Under the pieces are notes generated by a model. It worked only from the letters and a program-made list of their open reading frames with translations. It did no database searches and was not told the DNA's origin. From contig CAZLXG010000021.1 in assembly GCA_964563585.1 (NCBI GenBank), positions 1 through 34,176 of the forward strand: 34,176 nt of DNA, written 5' to 3'. The first letter of the stretch is position 1, and each line of letters starts with the position of its first letter. Below are positions 1-7,936 of this stretch, one piece after another. Position numbers and translations under genes: made by a program. The stretch is from CAZLXG01 sp964563585. Lineage in GTDB: Bacteria > Bacteroidota > Bacteroidia > Flavobacteriales > Flavobacteriaceae.

Positions 1-27
1 CCTAAAACTATGTAAATACAAAACTAA

Positions 28-56
28 ATTTGGAAAAAACGCAATTTTTTCCAAAT
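28..56. repeat. Perfect 12-bp inverted repeat near the left edge
   Basis: Arms at 28-39 and 45-56 are exact reverse complements around a 5-nt loop (CGCAA). Each arm carries a 6-nt A or T run next to the loop and a TTTGG/CCAAA block outside. It lies in the 214-nt stretch downstream of dnaN. It could be a terminator of a gene beyond the left edge or of dnaN, or an operator. There is no long T-run after either arm, so the terminator reading is only moderate. The rest of 57-214 shows no gene or clear signal. Confidence 0.5.
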
Positions 57-214
57 AAGCACTTGCCATAGCAATTAATTATACACGGCTTAAGTTTACA
101 TTTCATAAATTCAATTAATAAATCAGAAAGAACAAAAGAGAGCAATAAAAAAGCAGCAACCTAATTAAAGATTCCTGCTATTATATATCATAAGGTTTCT
201 GCCTTCACAGGAAT

Positions 215-1333
215 TTAGTTATTCAGCATCACAGGCATAACAAGCATCGTAATATGTTCACCTTCATCTAAACCATCAATAGGTGTTAAAATACCAGCTC
301 TATTTGGCATACTCATTTCTAACTGTACTTCGTCCGAACTTAAATTGTTCAACATTTCAGTTAAAAAACGAGAGTTAAACCCAATTTGCATATCATCACC
401 TTGATAATCGCACGTTAAACGTTCTTCAGCTTTATTGCTGTAATCAATATCTTCAGCAGATATATTAAGTTCAGCACCAGCAACTTTCAATCGTATTTGG
501 TGTGTCGTTTTATTCGAGAAAATACTAACACGACGCACAGAATTTAAAAACTGTGTTCTATCAATAGATAATTTATTAGGGTTTTCTTTTGGTATTACCG
601 CTTCATAGTTTGGGTATTTACCATCAATTAAACGACAAATTAATTCAGAGTTTTCAAAAGTAAATTTTGCATTGCTTTCGTTGTATTCAATAGTAACATT
701 ATCTTCACTAGCAGCTAAAATTCCTTTTAATAAATTTAAAGGTTTTTTAGGCATAATAAATTCAGCAACTTGATTTGCTTTTACATCTTCACGTGTATAT
801 TTTACTAATTTATGAGCATCGGTAGCAACAAACGTTAAACCTTCGGTTGAAAACTGAAAAAACACACCGCTCATCACAGGGCGTAAATCATCATTTCCAG
901 CAGCAAAAATAGTTTTGCTAATTGCAGTAGCTAACACATCGCCAGTAATAACTGTTTTACTTGGGTCTTCCAATTCAACAGCTTTCGGGAATTCATTTCC
1001 ATCGGCGTAAGCCAAAGCATATTTACCGTGGTTAGAGCTAATTTCAACGATGTTATTTTCTTCAATAACAAACGTTAAAGGTTGCTCAGGAAACGTTTTT
1101 AAAGTATCAAGTAATAAACGTGCAGGAATTGCAACACTACCGGTACTATCGCTTTCAACATCTATAGTAGAAGCCATAGTAGTTTCTAAATCACTTGCCG
1201 AAACAGTTAATTTAGAATTATCTAATTCAAATAAGAAATTATCTAAAATAGGTAAGGTGTTGGAGTTATTAATAACACCACCTAAAACCTGTAATTGCTT
1301 TAATAAATAAGTGCTTGATACTATAAATTTCAT
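215..1333 (-). CDS. dnaN: DNA polymerase III subunit beta (sliding clamp)
   Basis: This is the ring-shaped processivity clamp that tethers DNA polymerase III to DNA. The product is 372 residues, the usual length. It begins MKFIVSSTYLLKQLQVLGG and ends MLVMPVMLNN, close to the classic clamp C-terminus in which the VMPMRL-type tail forms part of the partner-binding pocket. Internal clamp signatures include ATDAHKL near residue 170 and DGKYPNYEAVIP near residue 240. The ATG at 1331-1333 is supported by a TATATTTG -7 element about 40 nt upstream. The gene is separated from the next minus-strand gene by 85 nt and probably has its own promoter. Nothing looks broken. Identification is very secure. 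Confidence 0.97.
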   Translation of the reverse strand: MKFIVSSTYLLKQLQVLGGVINNSNTLPILDNFLFELDNSKLTVSASDLETTMASTIDVESDSTGSVAIPARLLLDTLKTFPEQPLTFVIEENNIVEISSNHGKYALAYADGNEFPKAVELEDPSKTVITGDVLATAISKTIFAAGNDDLRPVMSGVFFQFSTEGLTFVATDAHKLVKYTREDVKANQVAEFIMPKKPLNLLKGILAASEDNVTIEYNESNAKFTFENSELICRLIDGKYPNYEAVIPKENPNKLSIDRTQFLNSVRRVSIFSNKTTHQIRLKVAGAELNISAEDIDYSNKAEERLTCDYQGDDMQIGFNSRFLTEMLNNLSSDEVQLEMSMPNRAGILTPIDGLDEGEHITMLVMPVMLNN

Positions 1334-1371
1334 GTATTTGCTTAGTTTAAATTTTGAATAAATACTACTTA

Positions 1372-1379
1372 CAAATATA
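1372..1379 (-). promoter_or_regulatory. Predicted dnaN promoter, -7 element
   Basis: Read on the minus strand this is TATATTTG, an exact match to the Bacteroidota -7 consensus TAnnTTTG. A TTTG that could serve as the -33 element lies at 1404-1407, 24 nt further upstream, slightly longer than the usual spacing. The dnaN ATG follows about 40 nt downstream. The call rests on motif and position only. Confidence 0.5.
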
Positions 1380-1418
1380 TTCGATACAGACTTAAATAAG
1401 AAACAAACTTATTAACAT

Positions 1419-3803
1419 TTAAGTGGCGTATTTTTTCTTTCTAAAGTAGTTGAATGCAAACCCGAAAACACCTAGTAATACCAATGGAAGTGCGATGTTT
1501 ATAAGTTGCCATTTGGTTTTTTGCGATGTAATTTTTTGTTGGTCTAGAAATGCAACGGCTATTTCTTTGGACCGAATGTTTATAAGTCCGTTATCGTCTA
1601 GCAAGTAATTAACGGCATTCAGTAAAAATTCTTTGTTCCCGTAGGTTTGTCCAGTCCAACGGTCGAAACCTAATTCTTGTGGACTATTTCTAATAACGTC
1701 GTTTTTAATCACATCACCATCAGCAATAACAATCATTTTTGTTGCAACACTTTTGCTTTTTTCTTTTGAAAGCTTAAAAGGTTTTATACGATTACTGTAA
1801 ACCGAAGTGAATTCACCTTCTAATAAAACAGCTAATGTTTGGTTGCCTCTGTTGAAGGTTTGAGGGTTTAAATCTTGTGTTACAACCTCTAAACTTATTT
1901 CTTTTGGTGTGCCTTCTAATTTTGTAAGTGGAGCGCTTTCTAAAAGAATTGTTTTATTAATATTGTTTTTAAGTGTATCAATCTGATTTGCAAAATCGAA
2001 CTTTACTAAATTCAAATTATTAACAATGGGATGGTTGTTATTTGAACCTGTTAAAGGCGAATATGGCCATTTTAAATGTTGAAATTGTGATTCGCTACCC
2101 TCGCCAATAGCCAACGTAATAGGAGCGGAGTAGAGCGTACTTACCATAACGGGATTTATACGAATACCGTATTTAAAAAAGAAATCGGTAAGATTTAAAT
2201 CTCTTGGAATTGCTAAGTTGGTTCCTGTAGCGTTGTATAAACTATCCTTTTCCATGGCAACAGCATCAATAAGCCAAAGGCTTTTTCCACCATTCATAGT
2301 ATATTGGTCTAACACCAATTTTTCATTTTCTGTAAATGCTTCAGTTGGTTTTGCCGATATTATTAAATCGAAAGCATTTAAATCGTTGAGTGTTTTTTGT
2401 GCGTTGTTACTAACGCTATCTAAAGTGAAAGGCGCAATAAAATAATACTCACTAAGTTTTTTAGCAAAGTCTGCAATATATTTATCTTCTAACTGATTGT
2501 TACCTTTTAAAATAGCAATTTTACGTCGTTTAGGTTTAGTTAATTTGCTAAATCCGTCTGTAAAAGCATATTCTAAATGTTGTACAGAATTGGTTACTAA
2601 TTCTTGTTGCGACGCACCAATTTTGTTTTTAACCAAAGGAATAATAACAGTTTCGTTATTATAACTGGCTAATGCCCAGGGAAAAATTACGGCTTGCGAT
2701 GATTTTCCGCTTTCTTGAACACTTAATTGCATTGGTGTTAACCCACGTTGAGTAAGTTGCTGAATGTTACGCTCGCGAGTAGATTCTTCTTCTAACGGAT
2801 TTATAAAATTGAAATTAATGTTTTTGTTTTCTGCTGAAAATTCTTCAAGTAATTGTTTAGTTTCACTTTGAAGTCGTCTGAATTCCGAAGGAAAATCATC
2901 GCCTTCTAAAAACACATCAACTATAATAGGCGATTCAACATTTTTAATAATATTGATGGCAGATTTACTTAATGTATATCTGTTATCTTGTGTTAAATCG
3001 AAACGTTTGTGAATTGATGATGAGAAAATATTTATGATCAATAAACCTATTGGCAAAATCAAAATATATAAAAGTTCTTTCTTTTTAAAAGCATGTGTTT
3101 TAATGTCTCTGATAGTTAAAACTATGAAGAATATAGTAACACTTAAAAAGTAAAAAACATCTCGTGTATCAATTACACCACGACTCATGCTTTTATAATG
3201 AAAACTCATGCCTAATTGCTCCACAAAAGTGCTAGACATAAAATCTGCAAGTCCCTCAAACCCAATATAAAAAAGAAAGCAAAGAAAAACGGCAGTTATA
3301 AATGCAACGATTTGGTTATCAGTTATTGTTGAAGCAAACACGCCAATTGCTGTATATGCAGCAATTAAAAAGAGTAATCCAAAATAGGAGCCAAGCGTAC
3401 TGCCAACATCTAAATCACCTATAGGATTTCCTAATTGATAAACCGTGTAAACATAAAGTAATGTTGGTAAAAGTGCTATTAAAATTAATATAAAAGCACC
3501 AAAATATTTCCCTAAAACAATGTTGGTATGCGATATGGGTTTTGTTAATAAAAGTTCTAAAGTGCCTTGTTTTTTTTCATCTGAAAAACTGCGCATGGTT
3601 ACTGCCGGAATTAAGAAAATTAATATCCAAGGCGCTAATAAAAAGAACGATGATAAATCGGCAAAACCGTAATCTAGAATATTAAATTCACCTTTAAAAA
3701 CCCATAAAAATAATCCGTTTAATACCAAGAAAATGGCAATTACCAAATAACCAATTGGCGATGCGAAAAATGAGTTTATTTCTTTTTTAAGTATGGCGAA
3801 CAT
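1419..3803 (-). CDS. GldF-GldG fusion, gliding-motility ABC transporter permease/accessory protein
   Basis: The 794-residue product joins two proteins that are separate in Flavobacterium johnsoniae. Residues 1 to about 240 match GldF, an ABC-2-type permease with about six membrane segments and the cytoplasmic motif FSDEKKQGTLELLLTKP. From about residue 241 it matches GldG: one membrane segment, then a large domain starting KRFDLTQDNRYTLS (the DUF4350/Gldg-type extracytoplasmic region), and a last membrane segment near residues 765-785 followed by a KKK tail. The topology is consistent: six segments, then a seventh, place the GldG domain outside the cytoplasm. With the ATPase GldA, these proteins are linked to gliding and T9SS function in F. 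johnsoniae. No gldA is adjacent. The junction is continuous in frame in an A-rich stretch (about 3075-3090), so a sequencing-induced fusion should be excluded. Confidence 0.9.
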   Translation of the reverse strand: MFAILKKEINSFFASPIGYLVIAIFLVLNGLFLWVFKGEFNILDYGFADLSSFFLLAPWILIFLIPAVTMRSFSDEKKQGTLELLLTKPISHTNIVLGKYFGAFILILIALLPTLLYVYTVYQLGNPIGDLDVGSTLGSYFGLLFLIAAYTAIGVFASTITDNQIVAFITAVFLCFLFYIGFEGLADFMSSTFVEQLGMSFHYKSMSRGVIDTRDVFYFLSVTIFFIVLTIRDIKTHAFKKKELLYILILPIGLLIINIFSSSIHKRFDLTQDNRYTLSKSAINIIKNVESPIIVDVFLEGDDFPSEFRRLQSETKQLLEEFSAENKNINFNFINPLEEESTRERNIQQLTQRGLTPMQLSVQESGKSSQAVIFPWALASYNNETVIIPLVKNKIGASQQELVTNSVQHLEYAFTDGFSKLTKPKRRKIAILKGNNQLEDKYIADFAKKLSEYYFIAPFTLDSVSNNAQKTLNDLNAFDLIISAKPTEAFTENEKLVLDQYTMNGGKSLWLIDAVAMEKDSLYNATGTNLAIPRDLNLTDFFFKYGIRINPVMVSTLYSAPITLAIGEGSESQFQHLKWPYSPLTGSNNNHPIVNNLNLVKFDFANQIDTLKNNINKTILLESAPLTKLEGTPKEISLEVVTQDLNPQTFNRGNQTLAVLLEGEFTSVYSNRIKPFKLSKEKSKSVATKMIVIADGDVIKNDVIRNSPQELGFDRWTGQTYGNKEFLLNAVNYLLDDNGLINIRSKEIAVAFLDQQKITSQKTKWQLINIALPLVLLGVFGFAFNYFRKKKYAT

Positions 3804-3825
3804 ATTTTGTTATTTGTAGATGCGT

Positions 3826-4167
3826 TTATTTATTTTTTAAACTCTTTAATTTTTTTACGTATTTATTATAGAAATCATTTGTTATTTCTTTTGAGCCATT
3901 TTCATAACTTTGAATATTAATATAAAGATTGTCATATGTTTTTATTTCTTCCCATACCTTTGGTAGAACATTTACTATATTTTTATTTTCTGCCCATTCT
4001 AAATATGAAATCAATGATTCGCTAACAATAATTTTCTTTCCTTTCCAAGTATTAATTCCAAATCCAGAACTTGAACACGATGGGTTTGATTCTAAAACAT
4101 CTTTTATACTTTGATTTTTATGTTTTCTAAACGTGAATTCCCAATCTAAATCATCTATTGTTTCCAT
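3826..4167 (-). CDS. Hypothetical protein, 113 residues
   Basis: I recognise no family. The protein is soluble, without a signal peptide or membrane segment. It has a charged N-terminus (METIDDLDWEFTFRKHKNQS), a Ser/Cys-rich turn PSCSSSGFG near residue 30, an aromatic middle and a lysine-rich C-terminus (KYVKKLKSLKNK). It sits 22 nt upstream of gldF-gldG and 15 nt downstream of the ABM-domain gene, on the same strand, so co-transcription is plausible. The tight packing and lack of overlap argue that it is real. It may be a lineage-specific insertion into an otherwise ordinary block. Confidence 0.6.
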   Translation of the reverse strand: METIDDLDWEFTFRKHKNQSIKDVLESNPSCSSSGFGINTWKGKKIIVSESLISYLEWAENKNIVNVLPKVWEEIKTYDNLYINIQSYENGSKEITNDFYNKYVKKLKSLKNK

Positions 4168-4182
4168 AGTTTTTTAAAATCG

Positions 4183-4479
4183 TTAATCTAAACTATGCAA
4201 TTTATCAACACTCCAAGCTTCTGGCATCATATTAAAAAGCGGTTTCGTTTTTGCCCAAACACCTTTAAATAAATCGGATTGTCTATAAAGTTCTAAGGCT
4301 TCTTCAGAATTCCAATAGCTATACGTGAAAAATATATTGGTATTGTTTTTATCTTTGTATAATTCTAAAAATTCACAGCCTTCAAAAGCTCTAATTTTTT
4401 CTTTATTGACATCAAAATTTGTAAGAAATTCTTCAATCTTATCATCTTGAAACCCCATCTTTACAATTCTTACAAACAT
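4183..4479 (-). CDS. ABM-domain (antibiotic biosynthesis monooxygenase fold) protein
   Basis: A small (98-residue) dimeric alpha/beta-barrel (ABM) protein, probably a putative quinol monooxygenase or related stress enzyme; the substrate cannot be told. Visible features are an opening strand MFVRIVKMGF, the central CEFLELYKDKNNTNIFFTYSYWNSEEALELYRQS, and a C-terminal tryptophan-containing segment, all typical of the family. I chose the ATG at 4477-4479. The frame stays open up to 4563, but the extra residues would overlap the upstream SAM-hydrolase gene and do not look like this family. With this start the upstream stop is 37 nt away, so the two genes are probably in one operon. Confidence 0.82.
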   Translation of the reverse strand: MFVRIVKMGFQDDKIEEFLTNFDVNKEKIRAFEGCEFLELYKDKNNTNIFFTYSYWNSEEALELYRQSDLFKGVWAKTKPLFNMMPEAWSVDKLHSLD

Positions 4480-4516
4480 CAATTTTATATTTTTTATTTC
4501 CGTGAAAACGAAAAAT

Positions 4517-5362
4517 TTAATTATCCTTAACAAAGCTAACATTAACAGCATCCATAACACCAAGTCCCATTAAACTAGTTGCGCTACCAACAGTTGTGCT
4601 GTTGCTTTTGTATAATGCAATCTCTAAAAACCCACCAGAATTAAATACTACAATACCTCTGCCTTCATCGTTACGTTTTTCTTCAGGTATTTCAAAATTA
4701 ACAATATCGCTGTATTTATTTTGTATGGTTTTAAATTTATAATGGCGTGCAGAAATCACAAAATCACGTCCTTTTTGTACCGATTCAAAAAAGCTACGTT
4801 TTATGTTTGTTACCACATTTCCGTAATTATCTATATAAATAACATTGCCCACAATTTGGGTTTTATCGTCGTTTACATAAGGTACAATATCTTTAATAGG
4901 TTTAATTTCGTGTATGGTTTTTCCAATAATATCAAGTGTTCCGCCTCTAGCAATATGACATGCAACTTTTACAAACACATCCAAAACAGGAAAACTGGTT
5001 TGAATTTTATCATGGATATTAATTTCAACAATTTTTTCGGGCGCAATTTCTGAGCAAATCATACTCATAATTCCATTGTTTGCACAAATAAAATAATGCT
5101 CGTCTAATTTAATCGCAATATGTTTGTTTTCCGGATTTATTTCAGAATCAATACCAATAATATGAATAGTGCCTTTAGGAAAACTACTATATGCATTTTG
5201 AATAATATAAGCAGCTTCGGGAATACTAAAAGGTAATATTGAGTGTGAGATATCAACAATTTTTACATCATGAAGTTCACTGTAAATAGCGCCTTTTGTA
5301 GCGCCAGCAAAGTGGTCTTTTTCACCAAAATCGGTAGTTAATGTAATAATTGGCATTGGCAA
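4517..5362 (-). CDS. SAM hydrolase (SAM hydroxide adenosyltransferase, DUF62)
   Basis: Member of the chlorinase/fluorinase-like superfamily. Most bacterial members use hydroxide and split S-adenosylmethionine to adenosine and methionine. The 281-residue length fits. The N-terminus (MPIITLTTDFGEKDHFAG) carries the conserved TTDFG motif. It is followed by VDISHSI near residue 37 and a FICANNGIMS segment near residue 92. The C-terminal beta-barrel has NVIYIDNYGNVVTNI around residue 175. No halogenase-specific feature can be seen. Two in-frame ATGs, at residues 1 and 3, are possible; MPIITLTT is the more family-like start. A good promoter (5395-5424) lies just upstream. It is divergent from the PhoH-like gene. 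Confidence 0.9.
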   Translation of the reverse strand: MPMPIITLTTDFGEKDHFAGATKGAIYSELHDVKIVDISHSILPFSIPEAAYIIQNAYSSFPKGTIHIIGIDSEINPENKHIAIKLDEHYFICANNGIMSMICSEIAPEKIVEINIHDKIQTSFPVLDVFVKVACHIARGGTLDIIGKTIHEIKPIKDIVPYVNDDKTQIVGNVIYIDNYGNVVTNIKRSFFESVQKGRDFVISARHYKFKTIQNKYSDIVNFEIPEEKRNDEGRGIVVFNSGGFLEIALYKSNSTTVGSATSLMGLGVMDAVNVSFVKDN

Positions 5363-5394
5363 AATTGTTGATATGTTTTTAGCGTTAGGTCACT

Positions 5395-5424
5395 CAAATT
5401 TATGTATTTTTGAGCTTTAACAAA
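5395..5424 (-). promoter_or_regulatory. Predicted promoter of the SAM-hydrolase gene (-33 and -7)
   Basis: On the minus strand TTTG (5421-5424) is followed after 18 nt by TAAATTTG (5395-5402). This matches the Bacteroidota TTTG / TAnnTTTG promoter with near-ideal spacing. The predicted start of transcription is about 25-30 nt before the ATG. It is the best promoter I see in the window. Confidence 0.65.
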
Positions 5425-5558
5425 CCTACATAATTTTTTCGTTTTCATTTTTATGTTTTAACGAAAATTGAGTAGATTTATAAACACTTTTTTAATAAAG
5501 TTATTTAACAGAATAAACTAGTAATTATTTCATCTTATATTAAATTAAAATTACGCCT

Positions 5559-6512
5559 TTGAACGACATTATTATCGAACTAGAAGAAATTACACCAAAA
5601 GAGTTTTTTGGGCCGCAAAACATTAATATAGAACTTCTTAAAAAGTATTTTCCAAAACTTAAAATAGTAGCGCGAGGCAATAAAATTAAAGCTTTAGGCG
5701 ACGAAGAATTGTTAGAAGAATTCGACCGCAGAATAACCATGCTTTTAAAACATTTTGAAAAGTATAATAAGCTTGACGAAAACGCAATAGAGCGTGTATT
5801 AACAAGTCAAAGTAGCGATGAATATGAGACCACAAAACAAAGCCGCGAAGTTATAGTACATGGCGTAGGTGGCAAATTAATTAAGGCGCAAACAGCAAAC
5901 CAACGTAAGTTGGTAGAAAGCGTGCATAAAAACGATATGGTTTTTGCTATTGGCCCAGCAGGAACTGGGAAAACATATGTAGGCGTAGCACTAGCAGTAC
6001 AAGCATTAAAAAATAAAGAAGTAAAACGAATTATTTTAACCAGACCAGCAGTAGAAGCAGGCGAGAATTTAGGATTTTTACCAGGCGATTTAAAAGAAAA
6101 ACTAGATCCATATATGCAGCCATTGTATGATGCGTTGCGCGATATGATTCCTGCCGAAAAACTAGCAAGTTATATAGAAAAAGGCACCATACAAATTGCC
6201 CCATTAGCATTTATGCGAGGTCGCACGCTAGACAATGCATTCGTGATTTTAGACGAAGGGCAAAACACAACGCACAACCAAATGAAAATGTTTTTAACCC
6301 GTATGGGTAAAAACGCGAAATTTTTATTAACAGGCGACCCAGGGCAAATAGATTTACCGCGTCGTACCACTTCTGGGCTAAAAGAAGCACTTTTGGTTTT
6401 AAAAAACGTTAAAGGTATTGGTATGATATTTTTAGACGAAAAAGATGTAGTACGCCATAAACTAGTTAAAAAAGTAATAGATGCGTACAAAAGTATTGAA
6501 AATAGAGAGTAG
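5559..6512 (+). CDS. PhoH family ATPase
   Basis: PhoH-like P-loop ATPase, 317 residues, cytoplasmic. The family is linked to RNA metabolism and nutrient stress, but the exact role is unsettled. Walker A is GPAGTGKT near residues 133-140. LTRPAVEAGENLGFLPGDL follows, then Walker B FVILDEGQNTT and the sensor-like LLTGDPGQIDLPR. The N-terminal KH-like part contains EFFGPQNINIELL. The start is TTG at 5559-5561. The only other upstream in-frame options before the TAA at 5541 are ATT codons, and MNDIIIELEEITPKEFFG is the family-typical N-terminus. It is divergent from the SAM hydrolase and followed by purC after a repeat-filled gap of 237 nt. Confidence 0.93.
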   Translation: MNDIIIELEEITPKEFFGPQNINIELLKKYFPKLKIVARGNKIKALGDEELLEEFDRRITMLLKHFEKYNKLDENAIERVLTSQSSDEYETTKQSREVIVHGVGGKLIKAQTANQRKLVESVHKNDMVFAIGPAGTGKTYVGVALAVQALKNKEVKRIILTRPAVEAGENLGFLPGDLKEKLDPYMQPLYDALRDMIPAEKLASYIEKGTIQIAPLAFMRGRTLDNAFVILDEGQNTTHNQMKMFLTRMGKNAKFLLTGDPGQIDLPRRTTSGLKEALLVLKNVKGIGMIFLDEKDVVRHKLVKKVIDAYKSIENRE

Positions 6513-6520
6513 TTTTTTTA

Positions 6521-6600
6521 GAAGCTATTTCCAGCTTTCCGCTATATCTTTTTTGCTTTTAATGGCAAAAAAGGATGCCGCTTCAATCTGGGCTAAAATA
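6521..6600. repeat. Interspersed repeat with a TTTTTTGC/GCAAAAAA hairpin
   Basis: This segment follows the phoH stop. It contains an 8-bp hairpin (6549-6556 with 6565-6572) between flanks reading CTTTCCGCTATATC and GGATGCCGCTTCAATC. From memory, very similar sequences recur between genes in many Flavobacteriaceae, with these flanks around a variable stem. The role is unknown; it could act as a transcription-end or mRNA-processing structure between phoH and purC. Confidence 0.6.
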
Positions 6601-6607
6601 AAATAAA

Positions 6608-6700
6608 CGTCGTTGCGAACGTAGTGAAGCAATCTTACGAATAAGAACTTATAATTTAACAGATTACTTCGTCGTTCGTTCCTCACTCCTCGTAATAACA
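6608..6700. repeat. Interspersed imperfect inverted repeat (GTCGTTGCGAAC type)
   Basis: The left arm (6608-6635, with GTGAAGCAATCTT) and right arm (6658-6700, AACAGATTACTTCG through CGTAATAAC) are imperfect reverse complements. The right arm carries extra TCGTTCCTCACTCC sequence. Elements of this design, with arms reading roughly GTCATTGCGA...GAAGCAATCTGTT, are dispersed in many Flavobacteriaceae genomes. The pseudo-translation on the minus strand (RNERRSN, RLLHYVRND) is the known artefact of this repeat and not a protein. Mobility mechanism is unknown; no transposase is present. Confidence 0.7.
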
Positions 6701-6749
6701 AGAAAATATATAAAAAACGCAAAAAGCCAAAAGCTAACAGCAAAAAGCT

Positions 6750-7700
6750 ATGAGTAACAAAACAATAACAGACACCAATTTTAATTTTCCCAACCAAAAA
6801 AGTGTTTATAAAGGAAAAGTACGTGAAGTATATAATATAAATGACGATGTGTTGGTAATGGTTGCAACCGACAGATTATCGGCTTTCGATGTCGTAATGC
6901 CCAAAGGCATTCCGTTTAAAGGGCAAATCCTAAATCAGATAGCAACCAAAATGATGGCAGCGACTCAAGATATAGTTCCAAATTGGTTAACTGCAACACC
7001 AGATCCAAATGTAGCCGTTGGACATTTATGCGAACCCTTTAAGGTCGAAATGGTAATTCGCGGTTATATGTCTGGTCATGCAGCACGCGAATATAAATTA
7101 GGAAAACGCATACTTTGTGGTGTTGCAATGCCAGAAGGTATGAAAGAAAACGATAAGTTTCCAGAACCTATAATTACACCAGCAACCAAAGCTGAAATGG
7201 GCGATCATGACGAAGATATTTCTCGTGAAGACATTTTAAAACGTGGTATTGTTTCAGAAGAAGATTATATAATTTTAGAAGATTATACACGTAAACTGTT
7301 TCAACGCGGAACAGAAATAGCGGAGTCGCGAGGTTTAATTTTAGTAGATACCAAATACGAATTTGGGAAAACTAAAAACGGACAAATTGTTTTAATTGAC
7401 GAAATACACACACCAGATTCATCACGCTATTTTTATACAGAAGGTTATCAAGATCGCCAAGATAGAGAAGAGGAGCAAAAACAACTCTCTAAAGAGTTTG
7501 TACGCCAATGGTTAATAACCAATAATTTTCAAGGTTTAGAAGGACAAACAGTACCTTTTATGAGTGATGAATATATTACTACAGTTAGTGAACGTTATAT
7601 AGAACTTTACGAAAACATTACAGGCGAAACCTTTGTGAAAGGTGATGTAACCAATATACAACAGCGTATAGAAGGTAATGTTTTGGAGTATTTAAAGTAA
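6750..7700 (+). CDS. purC: Phosphoribosylaminoimidazole-succinocarboxamide (SAICAR) synthase
   Basis: Purine biosynthesis enzyme joining CAIR and aspartate, with ATP, to make SAICAR. The product is 316 residues, the longer form. Characteristic segments are KGKVREVYNI near residue 21, the ATP-site strand VMVATDRLSAFDVVMP near 36-51, GIPFKGQILNQI, the substrate loop VIRGYMSGHAAREYK, and DEIHTPDSSRYFYTEGYQ near residue 217. The ATG at 6750 follows the interspersed repeats by about 50 nt. No recognisable promoter lies between repeat and start. Intact and well conserved. Confidence 0.96.
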   Translation: MSNKTITDTNFNFPNQKSVYKGKVREVYNINDDVLVMVATDRLSAFDVVMPKGIPFKGQILNQIATKMMAATQDIVPNWLTATPDPNVAVGHLCEPFKVEMVIRGYMSGHAAREYKLGKRILCGVAMPEGMKENDKFPEPIITPATKAEMGDHDEDISREDILKRGIVSEEDYIILEDYTRKLFQRGTEIAESRGLILVDTKYEFGKTKNGQIVLIDEIHTPDSSRYFYTEGYQDRQDREEEQKQLSKEFVRQWLITNNFQGLEGQTVPFMSDEYITTVSERYIELYENITGETFVKGDVTNIQQRIEGNVLEYLK

Positions 7701-7789
7701 TAAATTATTGTAAACTAAAAAAAGGTTTAAGTTTTCCTAAAAAAGCAATCCTATATATTTTAATATGTATAACTATAGTATATAATTGA

Positions 7790-7936
7790 TTAAGCTCTAT
7801 TTACAGGTTGTGTTTTGGCATCTCCACCTCCAATAGTATGAGAGTGATTACCTTCACTACTCATTGAAACTTTTATATATTTATTAGAGCCTAAATTGCT
7901 GCTATCTCTATTGTTACCAACTCATCCAGTAACAGT
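7790..7936 (-). pseudogene. Remnant of a phage tail-collar-like (tail fibre/MdpB-type) protein C-terminus
   Basis: Downstream of the acyltransferase stop, the same minus-strand frame continues as a short degraded reading: VTG, a TGA at 7922-7924, then VGNNRDSSNLGSNKYIKVSM, SSEGNHSHTIGGGDAKTQPVNRA and a stop at 7790-7792. The GNHSHTIGGG segment followed by a PVNRA-like end resembles the His-rich C-terminus of tail-collar/tail-fibre domain proteins. There is no start codon context and one in-frame stop, so this is a relic and not a gene. The acyltransferase may have been placed here by loss of most of the older gene. The remaining 7701-7789 shows nothing clear. Confidence 0.5.

Noticed and set aside
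4480..4563. N-terminal extension of the ABM-domain gene
   Set aside because: It overlaps the upstream SAM-hydrolase gene, and the extra hydrophobic residues do not match the family; MFVRIVKMGF is the natural start.
6525..6797. 90-residue minus-strand frame between phoH and purC
   Set aside because: It is a translation of the two interspersed repeats, with the known artefact peptides RNERRSN and RLLHYVRND, and it overlaps the purC start.
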